Shown one piece after another: positions 34,376 through 43,223 of a stretch of DNA of 64,000 nucleotides. The translations under genes and the position numbers were made by a program. The stretch is taken from positions 62,001 through 126,000 of the forward strand of contig JAUVVG010000003.1 in assembly GCA_030604735.1 (NCBI GenBank), read 5' to 3'. This DNA is from Azoarcus sp. Its GTDB lineage: Bacteria; Pseudomonadota; Gammaproteobacteria; Burkholderiales; Rhodocyclaceae. Each line of letters opens with the position of its first letter. Position 1 is the first letter of the stretch. The notes beneath the pieces are model-generated. The model worked only from the letters and a program-made list of their open reading frames with translations. It was not told the origin of the DNA and made no database searches.

Positions 34376-37030
34376 TCATGCGCAGGCATGCTCGGCCATC
34401 CAGGCCTCGAAGACCTCGGCCGGCATCGGACGCCCAAGCAGATAGCCCTGATACTCCCGGCACTCGCGCTGGACCAGATAGCCCAGCTGGGCCGGGGTTT
34501 CGACCCCTTCCGCGATCACGTCCTTGCCAAGGAAGGACGCCATCGACAGGATGGTCCCGACGATCGCGGCATCGTCCAGATCGTCGGGAAGCCCCTCGAC
34601 GAAGCTGCGGTCGATCTTCAAGCGGTCCACCGGCAGGCGCTTGAGGTAGCTCAGCGACGAGTAGCCGGTCCCGAAATCATCGATCGCAAGCGTGATCCCC
34701 AGCGTTTTCAGATGCTCCAGGTTGATGATGCACTGCTCGACCTGGCGCAGGATGTGCCCCTCGGTGATTTCCAGTTCCAACAGGCGAGGCGACAAGCCAG
34801 TGCGCTGCAAGATGGCTCCGACGACCTGGTACAAGTCGCGATGGCCTACCTGCTGGCTGGACAAATTGACCGCGACCCGTATCGGCTTGCCTGCAAGCTC
34901 CCATTTGCGCGCCTGGGCACAGGCGATTTCCAGCACCCAGTTGCCGATCTGCCCGATCAGGCCGATCTCTTCGGCTACCGGAATGAACTGGTCCGGCGGC
35001 ACCAGCCCACGCTCCGGGTGCAGCCAGCGGACCAAGGCCTCGGCACCTATCAGTTCGCCGCTGCGGCAATCCGCCTGCGGCTGGAAGAAAACCCTGAACT
35101 CGCCCCGGTCGAGGGCGCGCCTGAGCCCGCCTTCGAGCTCGAAAAGCTCACGACTGATCCGGGTCTGCTCAGCGGTGTAGAAGCGGAAGGTACTGCGCCC
35201 TGACGCCTTGGCCTCGTACATCGCAGAATCCGCGCTGCGCAGCAGCGCTTCGCTATCGGTGCCATCGTCGGGATGGAGCGCGATCCCGATGCTCGCCCCG
35301 ACGAAGATCTCATGCTCGTCGAGCACCACCGGGTCTTCCAGCAGCGCCAGCAATTTTTGCGCGACGCGGGCCGCCCCTTCGGGCGAGCGCACCCCCTCCA
35401 CCAGCACGACGAATTCATCGCCGCCGAATCGGGCCAGCGTGTCCTCATCCCGCACCGCATGCTGCAGACGCGAGGCCACGACTTTCAGCAAGCGATCGCC
35501 ATACTGGTGTCCGAGACTGTCATTGACATTCTTGAAACGGTCCAGATCGATGAACATCAGCGCGACCTTGAGGTCGTCACGCCGGGAGCGTTCCAGGGCA
35601 TGATTGAGCCGATCCGCAAACAGGGTCCGGTTCGGCAGATCGGTCAGCCCATCATGATGTGCGAGATGGCGGATCCGGTCCTCGCTGAACTTCTTGTCGG
35701 TGATGTCACTGAACATGGAGATGTAATGGCGCACCACGCCTCTGCCATCCCTGACCGTGCTGACATGGTGCCAGACCGGAAAACTCTGCCCTCCACTGCG
35801 CTGGAACCGGCTTTCGCCACTCCACTCGCCCGTCTGGTCCACCCCTTGCCACAGTCTTCCGCAATAGCGCTCGCGCTCGTCGTCCGGGCACAGCGCGCCG
35901 CACAGCGTCCGCCCACGCAAATCGGCCTGGCCATAACCGGTGATATCCACACAGGCCTGATTCACTTCGAGAATCCGGTGATCGCGATCGAGAATCAGCA
36001 CCGCCATCGGACTGCTCTCGAACACCGAGGCGGCCAGCGTCATGCCATCGGTCAACTGGCTGAGCTGCCGCGATTGAGTCAGCACCCGCTCGGCCACTGG
36101 ACGAATCGCCCGCGCAGTCAACACCGAACCGGCCAGCACCAGCGCCAGCATGACCAGAAGGGGAGAAACCAGTCGTTCCAATACCGGCGAATCGAAAGCC
36201 TCGGCCGGCACGACAAGTGCCACGCCCCAGCCCGGTCGATCGACAATGCCCGAGAACGCCGCCACTTCGGCCATGCCCGTACCACTGCGCAGACGCTCGA
36301 CGCCCGCGAGCCCGCTGGCCGCCCGCCGGAGCAAGTCGATCATCGCGGCCGGGAGACGCTGCGGGTCATCGCGACCGACCTCGATCAGCCATTGTTCATC
36401 GCCGAGAATCAGCAACTGCCTGACCCGTTCGCCAGGGGGCGCCGACTCGGCGAGCATGGCCTCGAGCGGCGCGAGGTCGAAACTGAGTACATCGGTCCCG
36501 ACCCGATCTGTCCCTCGCGCGAGAATGGGCATCGCGACCAGCAGCCTTGGCCTGCCAGCGATCTCCACCGGCCCGAACAGCGTGCCCTCGAGTTGGGCGG
36601 CATCCGGAGGCGGCAGCAGTTCGGGAGGAATCGGCTCACCAAGCTCGAGCACCGGGGCGCCTTCGCGATCCAGCCGCACAAAACCGATAATGTTGCCCGC
36701 CTGATCCAGCGCATCCCGCAAGCGTGGCGCGGAAAAGCTGACCAACTGGGCCAGGCTGATCTGCCACGCATTGTATTGCTCCAGCATGTCGCGCACCGCG
36801 GTCCGGCTTGCGACCTGCGCGGCGATGCCCGTCATCTTGTCGAGGGACTGGTCCAGTAATCGTGCCTGGCCTTGAGTACTGTCGAGCAGCGACCTTGCCG
36901 CGACTTCATGCGCGTGTCGATAAATTGGAAACGCGGTCGCAACACCAACCAGCAGGCCGGTTACCAGGATCCCGGCCACCGCGAAGAACTGTATCCGCCG
37001 CTGCAGCCGGACGCTCTGGTCGATTTCCAT
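34376..37030 (-). CDS. Membrane PAS-GGDEF-EAL c-di-GMP enzyme
   Basis: An 884-residue protein. TM1 at about 14-35, a periplasmic sensor of about 250 residues (Cache-like), TM2 at about 285-308, a PAS/PAC module about 325-440, GGDEF about 455-610 and EAL about 620-875. The cyclase motif is an intact GGDEF (near residue 537). The phosphodiesterase half retains EALVRW (near 663) and DDFGTGYSSLSYLKRLPVDRLKID (near 783), so both activities are possible. It makes or degrades c-di-GMP in response to an extracellular cue. Its start follows the stop of a 55-residue small ORF by one base, and an FNR-type palindrome lies ahead of that pair. Confidence 0.95.
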   Translation of the reverse strand: MEIDQSVRLQRRIQFFAVAGILVTGLLVGVATAFPIYRHAHEVAARSLLDSTQGQARLLDQSLDKMTGIAAQVASRTAVRDMLEQYNAWQISLAQLVSFSAPRLRDALDQAGNIIGFVRLDREGAPVLELGEPIPPELLPPPDAAQLEGTLFGPVEIAGRPRLLVAMPILARGTDRVGTDVLSFDLAPLEAMLAESAPPGERVRQLLILGDEQWLIEVGRDDPQRLPAAMIDLLRRAASGLAGVERLRSGTGMAEVAAFSGIVDRPGWGVALVVPAEAFDSPVLERLVSPLLVMLALVLAGSVLTARAIRPVAERVLTQSRQLSQLTDGMTLAASVFESSPMAVLILDRDHRILEVNQACVDITGYGQADLRGRTLCGALCPDDERERYCGRLWQGVDQTGEWSGESRFQRSGGQSFPVWHHVSTVRDGRGVVRHYISMFSDITDKKFSEDRIRHLAHHDGLTDLPNRTLFADRLNHALERSRRDDLKVALMFIDLDRFKNVNDSLGHQYGDRLLKVVASRLQHAVRDEDTLARFGGDEFVVLVEGVRSPEGAARVAQKLLALLEDPVVLDEHEIFVGASIGIALHPDDGTDSEALLRSADSAMYEAKASGRSTFRFYTAEQTRISRELFELEGGLRRALDRGEFRVFFQPQADCRSGELIGAEALVRWLHPERGLVPPDQFIPVAEEIGLIGQIGNWVLEIACAQARKWELAGKPIRVAVNLSSQQVGHRDLYQVVGAILQRTGLSPRLLELEITEGHILRQVEQCIINLEHLKTLGITLAIDDFGTGYSSLSYLKRLPVDRLKIDRSFVEGLPDDLDDAAIVGTILSMASFLGKDVIAEGVETPAQLGYLVQRECREYQGYLLGRPMPAEVFEAWMAEHACA

Positions 37031-37031
37031 C

Positions 37032-37199
37032 TCAGAGAGTGTGCAGCCCTTCGAGCTCGGCCCGCTCGTAGATCATGCTCCCGCGCCCGACCGGCAGAAG
37101 ACCGCGCGGGCCGAGCGGATCGGCAGCAACACTCGGTCTGACGGGCTGTTCGACCATGTCGCTTCTGATCCTGGCGCTATCCGCATCCTTGGTCGCCAT
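37032..37199 (-). CDS. Small protein coupled to the c-di-GMP enzyme (55 residues)
   Basis: ATG at 37199 with a strong ribosome site (GAGGAGGG) opens a 55-codon ORF that ends TGA one base before the ATG of the GGDEF-EAL gene. The product is charged, with no membrane segment, and has Arg/Glu/Pro-rich composition; I recognise no family. Tight coupling implies either a small partner that regulates the enzyme or a ribosome-delivery ORF. The same TGA-G-ATG junction occurs ahead of the Na+/amino acid symporter. Confidence 0.65.
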   Translation of the reverse strand: MATKDADSARIRSDMVEQPVRPSVAADPLGPRGLLPVGRGSMIYERAELEGLHTL

Positions 37200-37272
37200 G
37201 CTCGCCCTCCTCAAGGTCGAATCGTTCAAGCAACCATTCTAATCGCTGCACATCGGAGGAATGGCAAACGGA

Positions 37273-37288
37273 TTTGATGCAGATCAAA
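37273..37288. promoter_or_regulatory. FNR/ANR-type palindrome TTTGATGCAGATCAAA
   Basis: A perfect TTGAT-N4-ATCAA box with one further matching base pair on each side. It lies about 75 nt upstream of the small ORF that leads the c-di-GMP gene. A -10 candidate TAGAAT (minus strand, 37236-37241) is about 42 nt from the box centre, about 10 nt off the standard class II geometry. Confidence 0.55.
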
Positions 37289-37336
37289 GAAATATGCGCT
37301 TCGCGCTCGGGCCGGCTTCGTTACCCCTGTTTGCGC

Positions 37337-38323
37337 TCAATCGGGCACGCAGATCTGCCCGCGCCGTGCGGCGATCACCGTCTTGAACACCAGTACGGCC
37401 AGCACCCCGGACAAGGCCACCAGCAACAACACGGCAAACACCTTGAACAACGCAAGTCCGGTCATCGCCGCCATCGACAGGGTCGCGATCGTCATCGCGG
37501 CGAGCGGGAAGGAATAAGCCCAGGCCGAGATGAAGAAAGGCAGGCGAAAAAAGCGCAGCGCATTGCTGGCGAGCAACAGGGTCATGAAGAGCGCGGTGTA
37601 GTAGAGCACCCGCGCGAACCCATCGAGGCTGTCGGTCAGCGCGAGGTAGGCACTGAAGCCGAGCGACGGCGGCGCCAGCAAGATGAACAGCGTCGGGGTC
37701 AGCCGCGCCGGCAGCGGCTCATGAAAGAACAGGCGGTACATGACGATGGTCATCAGCACCAGCCAGAACACGAGCCCGATGCTGAAGAAGAACCAGCTCA
37801 CATCGACCGGCGCGAAGCGCACCCCGATGATCGGAACCAGGATGTTCCCGACCACCGGGATGAACCAGGCCGGATTGGCATGCTTGATATCGTAGTGGGT
37901 ATGGTGAATCCAGCTATTCATCGCGACCAGGGTGAAGCTGAGGTGCAGACACGCACCGACCACCCACATCGCCCGGGCGATACCCGGTGTGGTGTCTGCC
38001 CACATCATCGCCATCAGGATCAAACCGATCGAAATCGCAGGGAAGAAATTGAGCTTGATCGGATGCCGGCGCTCGGCGAGGACCTCGGCCGGATGGCGCA
38101 TCAACTTCAGCGCATAGACCCCCGCCAGAAACAGATACAACCCGGTAGCGAACAGGCGCAACAACCAGCCGACTTCCACCGGCATGCCGAGCACGACATG
38201 TGCCTTCATCCACGCCAAGGTCAGCCCTGCCAACCCCATCACGGTCGTGAACATCGCGACCGGAAAGTGCATCAACCTGGCCGACCCACCTGATGGCAAG
38301 CCGCTCGATACTGAGTCATTCAT
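37337..38323 (-). CDS. TDT-family (TehA/SLAC1-like) transporter
   Basis: A 328-residue membrane protein with ten hydrophobic segments, starting RLMHFPVAMFTTVMGLAGLTLAWMK, the usual TDT N-terminus (HFPxxxFxxxMGxxGLxLA). Conserved KLNFFPAISIGLILMAM and NSWIHHTHYDIKHANPAWFIPVVGNILVP follow, matching bacterial SLAC1/TehA homologues that conduct anions or export dicarboxylates, sulfite or tellurite-related ions. The substrate is not predictable. It is followed by the FNR-type box and precedes the c-di-GMP pair on the same strand. Confidence 0.93.
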   Translation of the reverse strand: MNDSVSSGLPSGGSARLMHFPVAMFTTVMGLAGLTLAWMKAHVVLGMPVEVGWLLRLFATGLYLFLAGVYALKLMRHPAEVLAERRHPIKLNFFPAISIGLILMAMMWADTTPGIARAMWVVGACLHLSFTLVAMNSWIHHTHYDIKHANPAWFIPVVGNILVPIIGVRFAPVDVSWFFFSIGLVFWLVLMTIVMYRLFFHEPLPARLTPTLFILLAPPSLGFSAYLALTDSLDGFARVLYYTALFMTLLLASNALRFFRLPFFISAWAYSFPLAAMTIATLSMAAMTGLALFKVFAVLLLVALSGVLAVLVFKTVIAARRGQICVPD

Positions 38324-38522
38324 GCCTAGAATCCTTTGTACAGCCGACTGCCACTTTACTTGGTCGTAAATCGGCGACTCGTCTCTTTCTCAAGCAATGA
38401 CTCATTTTAGCTCTAAACAAAATATCGGCACCATGCCACCTTCAGTTTGCCGCTCCTGTTCAGGCCGCCGTGCAACAACAACGCGTCTGAGTTCTTGCAC
38501 TGTGCGTGAATGCATCTACCCT

Positions 38523-39233
38523 TCAGGAGCCCCGCTTGCGCAGGAGATCAACTCTCATCGGGCGTTCGAAACGGACGCCTGCTGGGGTCATGTGAGACTC
38601 GAACAAGCTGCGGACCTGGTAGCGTACAGATTCGGTGATATCGAGCTGGGTATGGGACAGGTTCATCATCCGGCGCTCGAAGTCTGCGAAATCTGCGAAA
38701 CTGACTGGCGCGAGAAAGTTGATCTGCTCCACTCGCTCGAACAGTCCGCGATCACAGGCACGCGCCAAGGCAGCGATTGCCGCCTCGCGCACAAGCTGCT
38801 CGTCATGAAACAGGCGCATGATCTGATTGAACTCGCCATCGAAGACCGGCTCGGATATGTAAACAAGCCCTTCGCGTGTCAGCACTCGATGAATCTGGTC
38901 GAATGCATTATCCATTTGCGCCATCGGCACATGATGCAGGGACTTCAACATCATGACATGGTCGAAGCTTGCATCCGGCTGATCGATGCATTCCGCCGCC
39001 CCATGCGCGAAACTTAACGACACCGGGCGATTCTTGGCAAGGTTGCGATTCAGCTGTATCTGATCCACCTCCAGTGCAAGTATTTCCTTTACTCCAGAGC
39101 CTTCCGCAAGGCGGAGGCTCATCGCAGCGTCTCCGCATCCAAGCTCCAGCAACCGCACCCCGCGAAGTGGAAGCTTACGCACGATCAAGTCGTACTCGTC
39201 GTCAATCGACACGAGAGTATCGCTGCGATTCAT
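38523..39233 (-). CDS. Class I SAM-dependent methyltransferase
   Basis: A 236-residue methyltransferase with SAM motif I LLELGCGDAAMS (about 28-39), acidic residue at EVDQIQLN, and motif IV-like SFDHVMMLKSLHHVP. Substrate unknown. Its ATG overlaps the stop of the CitE-like lyase gene by 4 nt, and it is the last gene of the thirteen-gene operon, so it is expected to act on the pathway substrate, an intermediate or a cofactor. Nothing in known itaconate pathways requires a methyltransferase. The 199-nt gap beyond its stop shows no feature. Confidence 0.85.
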   Translation of the reverse strand: MNRSDTLVSIDDEYDLIVRKLPLRGVRLLELGCGDAAMSLRLAEGSGVKEILALEVDQIQLNRNLAKNRPVSLSFAHGAAECIDQPDASFDHVMMLKSLHHVPMAQMDNAFDQIHRVLTREGLVYISEPVFDGEFNQIMRLFHDEQLVREAAIAALARACDRGLFERVEQINFLAPVSFADFADFERRMMNLSHTQLDITESVRYQVRSLFESHMTPAGVRFERPMRVDLLRKRGS

Positions 39234-40030
39234 CGTACATCTTCCAACATTCGCCTGGCGCGTTCGATCACGGGACGGTCAATCAGTTTGCCGTTCAGGC
39301 GAATCGCACCGAGCCCGTCCGAACCCGCAGCCGCATCGACGACCAATTTTGCCCAGGCCAGCTCCGATTCACTCGCTGAAAGCCCCTTATTAACCCATTC
39401 CACCTGATTGGGATGGATACACAACTTGGCTCCGAAACCGAGTTGCCTTGCTGTTGCCACGTCGTTGACAAGTTTCTCCGTATCGTCGAGCGAAACGGTG
39501 ACGCCATCGATCGGTGGCACCAAGCCAGCGATCGCCGAGGCCAGGACCAAGCGCGAGCGTGCATAAAGCAAGGCCTCGCCCTCTCCCTCGATTCCTGCAT
39601 CAAGCTGAAAATCGACCGAGCCGAAAGCCAGTCGGGTCACACCCGGAACCGAAGCAAGCTCCAGCACTCTCCAGACACCCAGTGCCGACTCGATGACGGC
39701 AATGACCGGCACACCCTCGGGAACTCGGGAAACGAAATCGGCAAGCAGAGAAGCGTCCTCTGCCTTGGGCAAAACCGCGGCACACACCTTGCCTGCATGC
39801 AACAAGCGGCAATCTTCGTCATACCATTCCGTGCCCGTACCATTGACCCGGACGGATGCCACTCCACCCGCAGCAAACCATTCACGTATCGATTCGCGTG
39901 CCATCGCCTTACGCTCTGGCAGTACGCCATCCTCAAGGTCGAGAATCACCCCGTCGGCACCTGATGCCGCCGCTTTTGCAAAGCGTTCAGGCCGGTCACC
40001 CGGAACGAACAAATATGAACGTGTCGACAC
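39230..40030 (-). CDS. CitE-like acyl-CoA lyase (HpcH/HpaI family; citramalyl-CoA lyase candidate)
   Basis: A 266-residue TIM-barrel lyase. Metal and substrate residues of CitE-like enzymes are visible: SYLFVPGDRPERFAKA, DLEDGV (D31, E33), R61 (VRVNG), E114 (IESALG) and D140 (GSVDF). In Pseudomonas and Yersinia, Ccl of this family splits (S)-citramalyl-CoA into acetyl-CoA and pyruvate. The operon supplies matching candidates for CoA-transfer and hydration, so the same reaction is inferred here. It starts at GTG with GGGGAGGG upstream and overlaps the methyltransferase gene by 4 nt. Malyl-CoA or methylmalyl-CoA lyase activity are alternatives. Confidence 0.9.
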   Translation of the reverse strand: MSTRSYLFVPGDRPERFAKAAASGADGVILDLEDGVLPERKAMARESIREWFAAGGVASVRVNGTGTEWYDEDCRLLHAGKVCAAVLPKAEDASLLADFVSRVPEGVPVIAVIESALGVWRVLELASVPGVTRLAFGSVDFQLDAGIEGEGEALLYARSRLVLASAIAGLVPPIDGVTVSLDDTEKLVNDVATARQLGFGAKLCIHPNQVEWVNKGLSASESELAWAKLVVDAAAGSDGLGAIRLNGKLIDRPVIERARRMLEDVR

Positions 40031-40075
40031 CCTGCCCTCCCCTTTCTTATCGAATTTCGATTCTTCAAGAATCGC

Positions 40076-41266
40076 TTAGACGCCCATTCTTCGGGCGCGA
40101 AACATGACGAGCGACATCCCGATGAAAAGCACCACCGTCCCAAACACCACGAACCCAATTGCATGCGCACCGCTTAGTGCCACCAAACCGGCGAACAGGG
40201 GCGGACCGGCCACCACCCCAAAATAGGTAATGAACAACGCGCCCCCAGTCATCGCTCCCGTCTGGCCCGGCGGGGCAAGCCTTGCAATCTCGGCAAGGTA
40301 GACGCCGTTCCAGCCGATCGCGGTAGCGCCGAACGCCGCACAAAGCACGAGTACCCAGGCGAAAGGCCAACTCTGAGCAACAATCGCCATCAGAAGCGCG
40401 CAAGACGCCATCCCGACCGCAAGCAAACCGAGTAACAAACGCGATCCGATCCAGTTATCGGCCATCCACCCCCAGAGCAGGCGACCAAAAATCCCGGCTC
40501 CCTGCGACACGGACATCACGAAACCCGCCGCCACAAGTCCCAGCCCGAACTCCTCGGTCAGGTAGGTCACCAGAAATGTCGTAAGGCACAACTGCATCGC
40601 GCCAAAGAAAAAGGAACAGAGAGCCAGATCCCTGATGGCAGGAAATGCAAACACCATTTTCAAGGGACCAAACACGCCTCGCAGCGAGACCCCCCGGGTC
40701 CGGTCGCGGTCGTCATCGAGACCGCTCCGGATCGACTGAGTCGCAGCTGCCATGACGAGACATATGAAGGCCACGACCATTGCAGCCTCACGCCAACCGA
40801 CCGACAGCACGAGCGTGGGCACTAGTGCGCCCGCCATCATCCCGCCAATTGGCACCCCGGTCTGCTTGAGCGAAAAAACGAACCCCAGACGATGGGCAGG
40901 CGTGGTTCTCGCCAGAATGTGGCTACTGGCCGGCGTGACCGGTCCGTAGCCAAAGCCGATCAACAGCGCGCCCAGGACAATCAACCACGGTTGTCCAGCG
41001 GCTGCGACCACCAGCCCGATTGAACAGAGAACCAGGCAGATCTGACTGACCCGAATCGCGCCGTATCGGACGATCAAGTCGCCGCTACCCAGGCTCGACA
41101 ACATGCTCCCGATGTACACGAGGCCGACGAACAGTCCAATCAACGAGGGTGCCAATCCGATTTCAGCAGCTGCAGCCGGCGCAAGCACCGGCGCAGTCAG
41201 CGAAGACATCGAAACGAGCGCCTGAATTCCCAGTGTGATCAGGAGCGGAAGCAAACCCGCCTTCAC
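40076..41266 (-). CDS. Major facilitator superfamily transporter
   Basis: A 396-residue MFS protein with twelve membrane segments. It carries the usual loop motif after TM2 in weakened form (GDLIVRYGAIRV) and a TM5 region TGVPIGGMMAGALVP resembling cyanate/aromatic acid-type permeases. It starts at GTG inside the stop of the GntR gene (4-nt overlap), so it belongs to the catabolic operon, giving it a second uptake or export route beside the TRAP system. Substrate unknown. Confidence 0.9.
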   Translation of the reverse strand: MKAGLLPLLITLGIQALVSMSSLTAPVLAPAAAAEIGLAPSLIGLFVGLVYIGSMLSSLGSGDLIVRYGAIRVSQICLVLCSIGLVVAAAGQPWLIVLGALLIGFGYGPVTPASSHILARTTPAHRLGFVFSLKQTGVPIGGMMAGALVPTLVLSVGWREAAMVVAFICLVMAAATQSIRSGLDDDRDRTRGVSLRGVFGPLKMVFAFPAIRDLALCSFFFGAMQLCLTTFLVTYLTEEFGLGLVAAGFVMSVSQGAGIFGRLLWGWMADNWIGSRLLLGLLAVGMASCALLMAIVAQSWPFAWVLVLCAAFGATAIGWNGVYLAEIARLAPPGQTGAMTGGALFITYFGVVAGPPLFAGLVALSGAHAIGFVVFGTVVLFIGMSLVMFRARRMGV

Positions 41267-42036
41267 CTCGCTTCGGTCCCGCCCCAGCGCTGGAGGCGCT
41301 GCGTCGTCGAGTAACTGAATCGATCGCCAGGGTGGAGGCTGACGGCTACCTCGAAGAGCTCATCATTCGAGGCAAAGTACTTACGTACGACCAGCAAACC
41401 CGGGCTCCCGGGTTCGGAGCCCAATGTGACCGCAGCTTCCCCGTCGATCAGCACCGCGCTGATCTCCTGACGAACCTCGACCACCATCACACCGTACTTC
41501 TGCTCGATAAGCGCATAGATCGGAAGAGTCGGATTGTCGAGCTCTTCGATGACGCCACGATATGGCCTCGCGATATACACATCGGTCACCGACAAGGGGC
41601 GTCGTTCATTCGGAATGAAACGTGCCCCCTTCACATGCAACCATGCCTGACCGACACGGCATTCGAGCAGGTCTGCATGCGACTCGTCGGCGATAAGGTC
41701 TTCGCTGCCACGGATCTCAAGTCGCACATCACGCACGTACTGGAAAAGATCCGAAATTCCCTCGCTTGCCTGAACGTAACGCGACGCAATCTGGTTGGCC
41801 TTCACCCGCGTACCCACACCCGGCTGACGCGATATGAAACCGAGCTCACTCAAACGCCTGATCGCCTCCCTTACCGTATGACGACTGACATTGAACTGCT
41901 GACACAGCTCATGCTCGGTAGGCAACAGACTTTCGAGCGGATAACGTCCGCTCTGAATATCTTCAATCAGTGCCTGCGCCAACACCAAGTATCGGGGCTG
42001 GCCGGCAGCAAGCAGGTTTGGGGTGTTCTGATTCAT
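41263..42036 (-). CDS. GntR-family regulator, HutC/UTRA type
   Basis: A 257-residue regulator: GntR winged helix about 15-80 (LESLLPTEHELCQQFNVSRHTVREAIRRLSELGFISRQPGVGTRV) and a C-terminal UTRA/HutC ligand-binding domain about 100-240 (LHVKGARFIPNERRPLSVTDVYI; GLLVVRKYFASNDELFEVAVSLHPGDRFSYS). Such proteins are usually repressors released by the pathway substrate or a product. Its ATG overlaps the CoA-transferase stop and its stop overlaps the MFS start, so it sits inside the operon it probably controls, through the palindrome at 52108-52123. Confidence 0.94.
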   Translation of the reverse strand: MNQNTPNLLAAGQPRYLVLAQALIEDIQSGRYPLESLLPTEHELCQQFNVSRHTVREAIRRLSELGFISRQPGVGTRVKANQIASRYVQASEGISDLFQYVRDVRLEIRGSEDLIADESHADLLECRVGQAWLHVKGARFIPNERRPLSVTDVYIARPYRGVIEELDNPTLPIYALIEQKYGVMVVEVRQEISAVLIDGEAAVTLGSEPGSPGLLVVRKYFASNDELFEVAVSLHPGDRFSYSTTQRLQRWGGTEAR

Positions 42037-43223
42037 ATGACTTTTTCGGCTTCAAGCGATGCGATCCAATCCTTGTCGTCACGAATTTCGCGCAGAATCT
42101 CCTGCGTATGCTCGCCCAAGCGCGGCGCAGCTCTCTTCGGCAACTGCTCGCCCGTGCAGCGTATCGGACAAGCCAGGGTTTTTATCGAACCGCGCTCCGG
42201 ATGCGGCACGTCCACCACGATCCCCTGTTCGCGCGCATACACGTTATCAAGTGCCTGCGCCACATCATATACCGGCGCAGCGGGAACCTTTCCGGCAAGC
42301 CGACTCATCCATTCGGCCGTCGTCTCCTTCATCAGCACGTCATCGAGGGCTGTTGTCAGTTCATCACGATGTTCGAGGCGCGCCTTGAACGTCGCAAACC
42401 GCGGATCGGTGGCCCACTCCGGACGTCCAATCACATCGGCGAGAACGCCCCAGAACTTCTCCTTGTTGCACATGATGAATATCCATCCATCCTGGGTGCG
42501 GTAGAGCTGGCTTGGGGTGAGCGACGGATGACTCGAGCGCGGAGAGCGTGTCGTCTTGACCCCTTCGTTGAGGTACCAGGTTCCGACATAGCTCAGGTTA
42601 TGCATGGCCACATCAAACAGGCTGACGTCGACATCGCGGCCGACACCAGTGGCGCGCGCACCAAGCACCGACGACACCAGAGCCAGCGCGGACATCGTCC
42701 CGGTCATCATGTCGATGATCGAAATTCCGAAGCGCGCCGGGGGGCCACCGGGTTCGCCAGTCAACGACAGGTAGCCCGCCTCGGCCTGCATCAGGTAGTC
42801 GTAGCCCGGCCAGGCAGCACGCGGACCTTCACGGCCGTATGCCGACAGATGTGCGCAAACGATCTTCTCGTTGTATGCCTTCAATTTTTCATAGGTCAGG
42901 CCGAGCTTGACCGGAATGTCACCGCGAAGGTTATCGAACACGGCATCGGCGGTCTTCACCAACTCGTGCAGTACAGCCTGTCCCGCGGGCTTCTTGAGAT
43001 CGAGTGTGAAGCTCTTCTTGTTGCGATTGAAGGACTGATGGAAATGGCTATCGCCTGGCGCAAAGAAGTAAGGCCCGACGCTGCGCCCAACATCGCCCCC
43101 GTCGCCAGGATTCTCGATCTTGATCACCTCCGCCCCAAGATCCGCGAGGTGTTGCGAGCCAAATGGCCCCGCACCATACTGCTCCACGGCAATGATGCGC
43201 ACGCCTTCAAGGGGGAGACTCAT
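42033..43223 (-). CDS. Family III CoA-transferase (CaiB/BaiF; itaconate CoA-transferase candidate)
   Basis: A 396-residue formyl-CoA transferase-like enzyme. The N-terminus LEGVRIIAVEQYGAGPFGSQHLADLGAEVIKIENP is the family signature and catalytic Asp is D171 (SIIDMMTG). Known bacterial Ict enzymes that activate itaconate with succinyl-CoA belong to this family. Its stop overlaps the GntR start and its start overlaps the stop of the acyl-CoA dehydrogenase gene, both by 4 nt. The role is inferred from the company it keeps (MaoC hydratase, CitE-like lyase, TRAP dicarboxylate uptake); mesaconate, methylsuccinate or another C4-C6 acid is also possible. Confidence 0.92.
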   Translation of the reverse strand: MSLPLEGVRIIAVEQYGAGPFGSQHLADLGAEVIKIENPGDGGDVGRSVGPYFFAPGDSHFHQSFNRNKKSFTLDLKKPAGQAVLHELVKTADAVFDNLRGDIPVKLGLTYEKLKAYNEKIVCAHLSAYGREGPRAAWPGYDYLMQAEAGYLSLTGEPGGPPARFGISIIDMMTGTMSALALVSSVLGARATGVGRDVDVSLFDVAMHNLSYVGTWYLNEGVKTTRSPRSSHPSLTPSQLYRTQDGWIFIMCNKEKFWGVLADVIGRPEWATDPRFATFKARLEHRDELTTALDDVLMKETTAEWMSRLAGKVPAAPVYDVAQALDNVYAREQGIVVDVPHPERGSIKTLACPIRCTGEQLPKRAAPRLGEHTQEILREIRDDKDWIASLEAEKVI

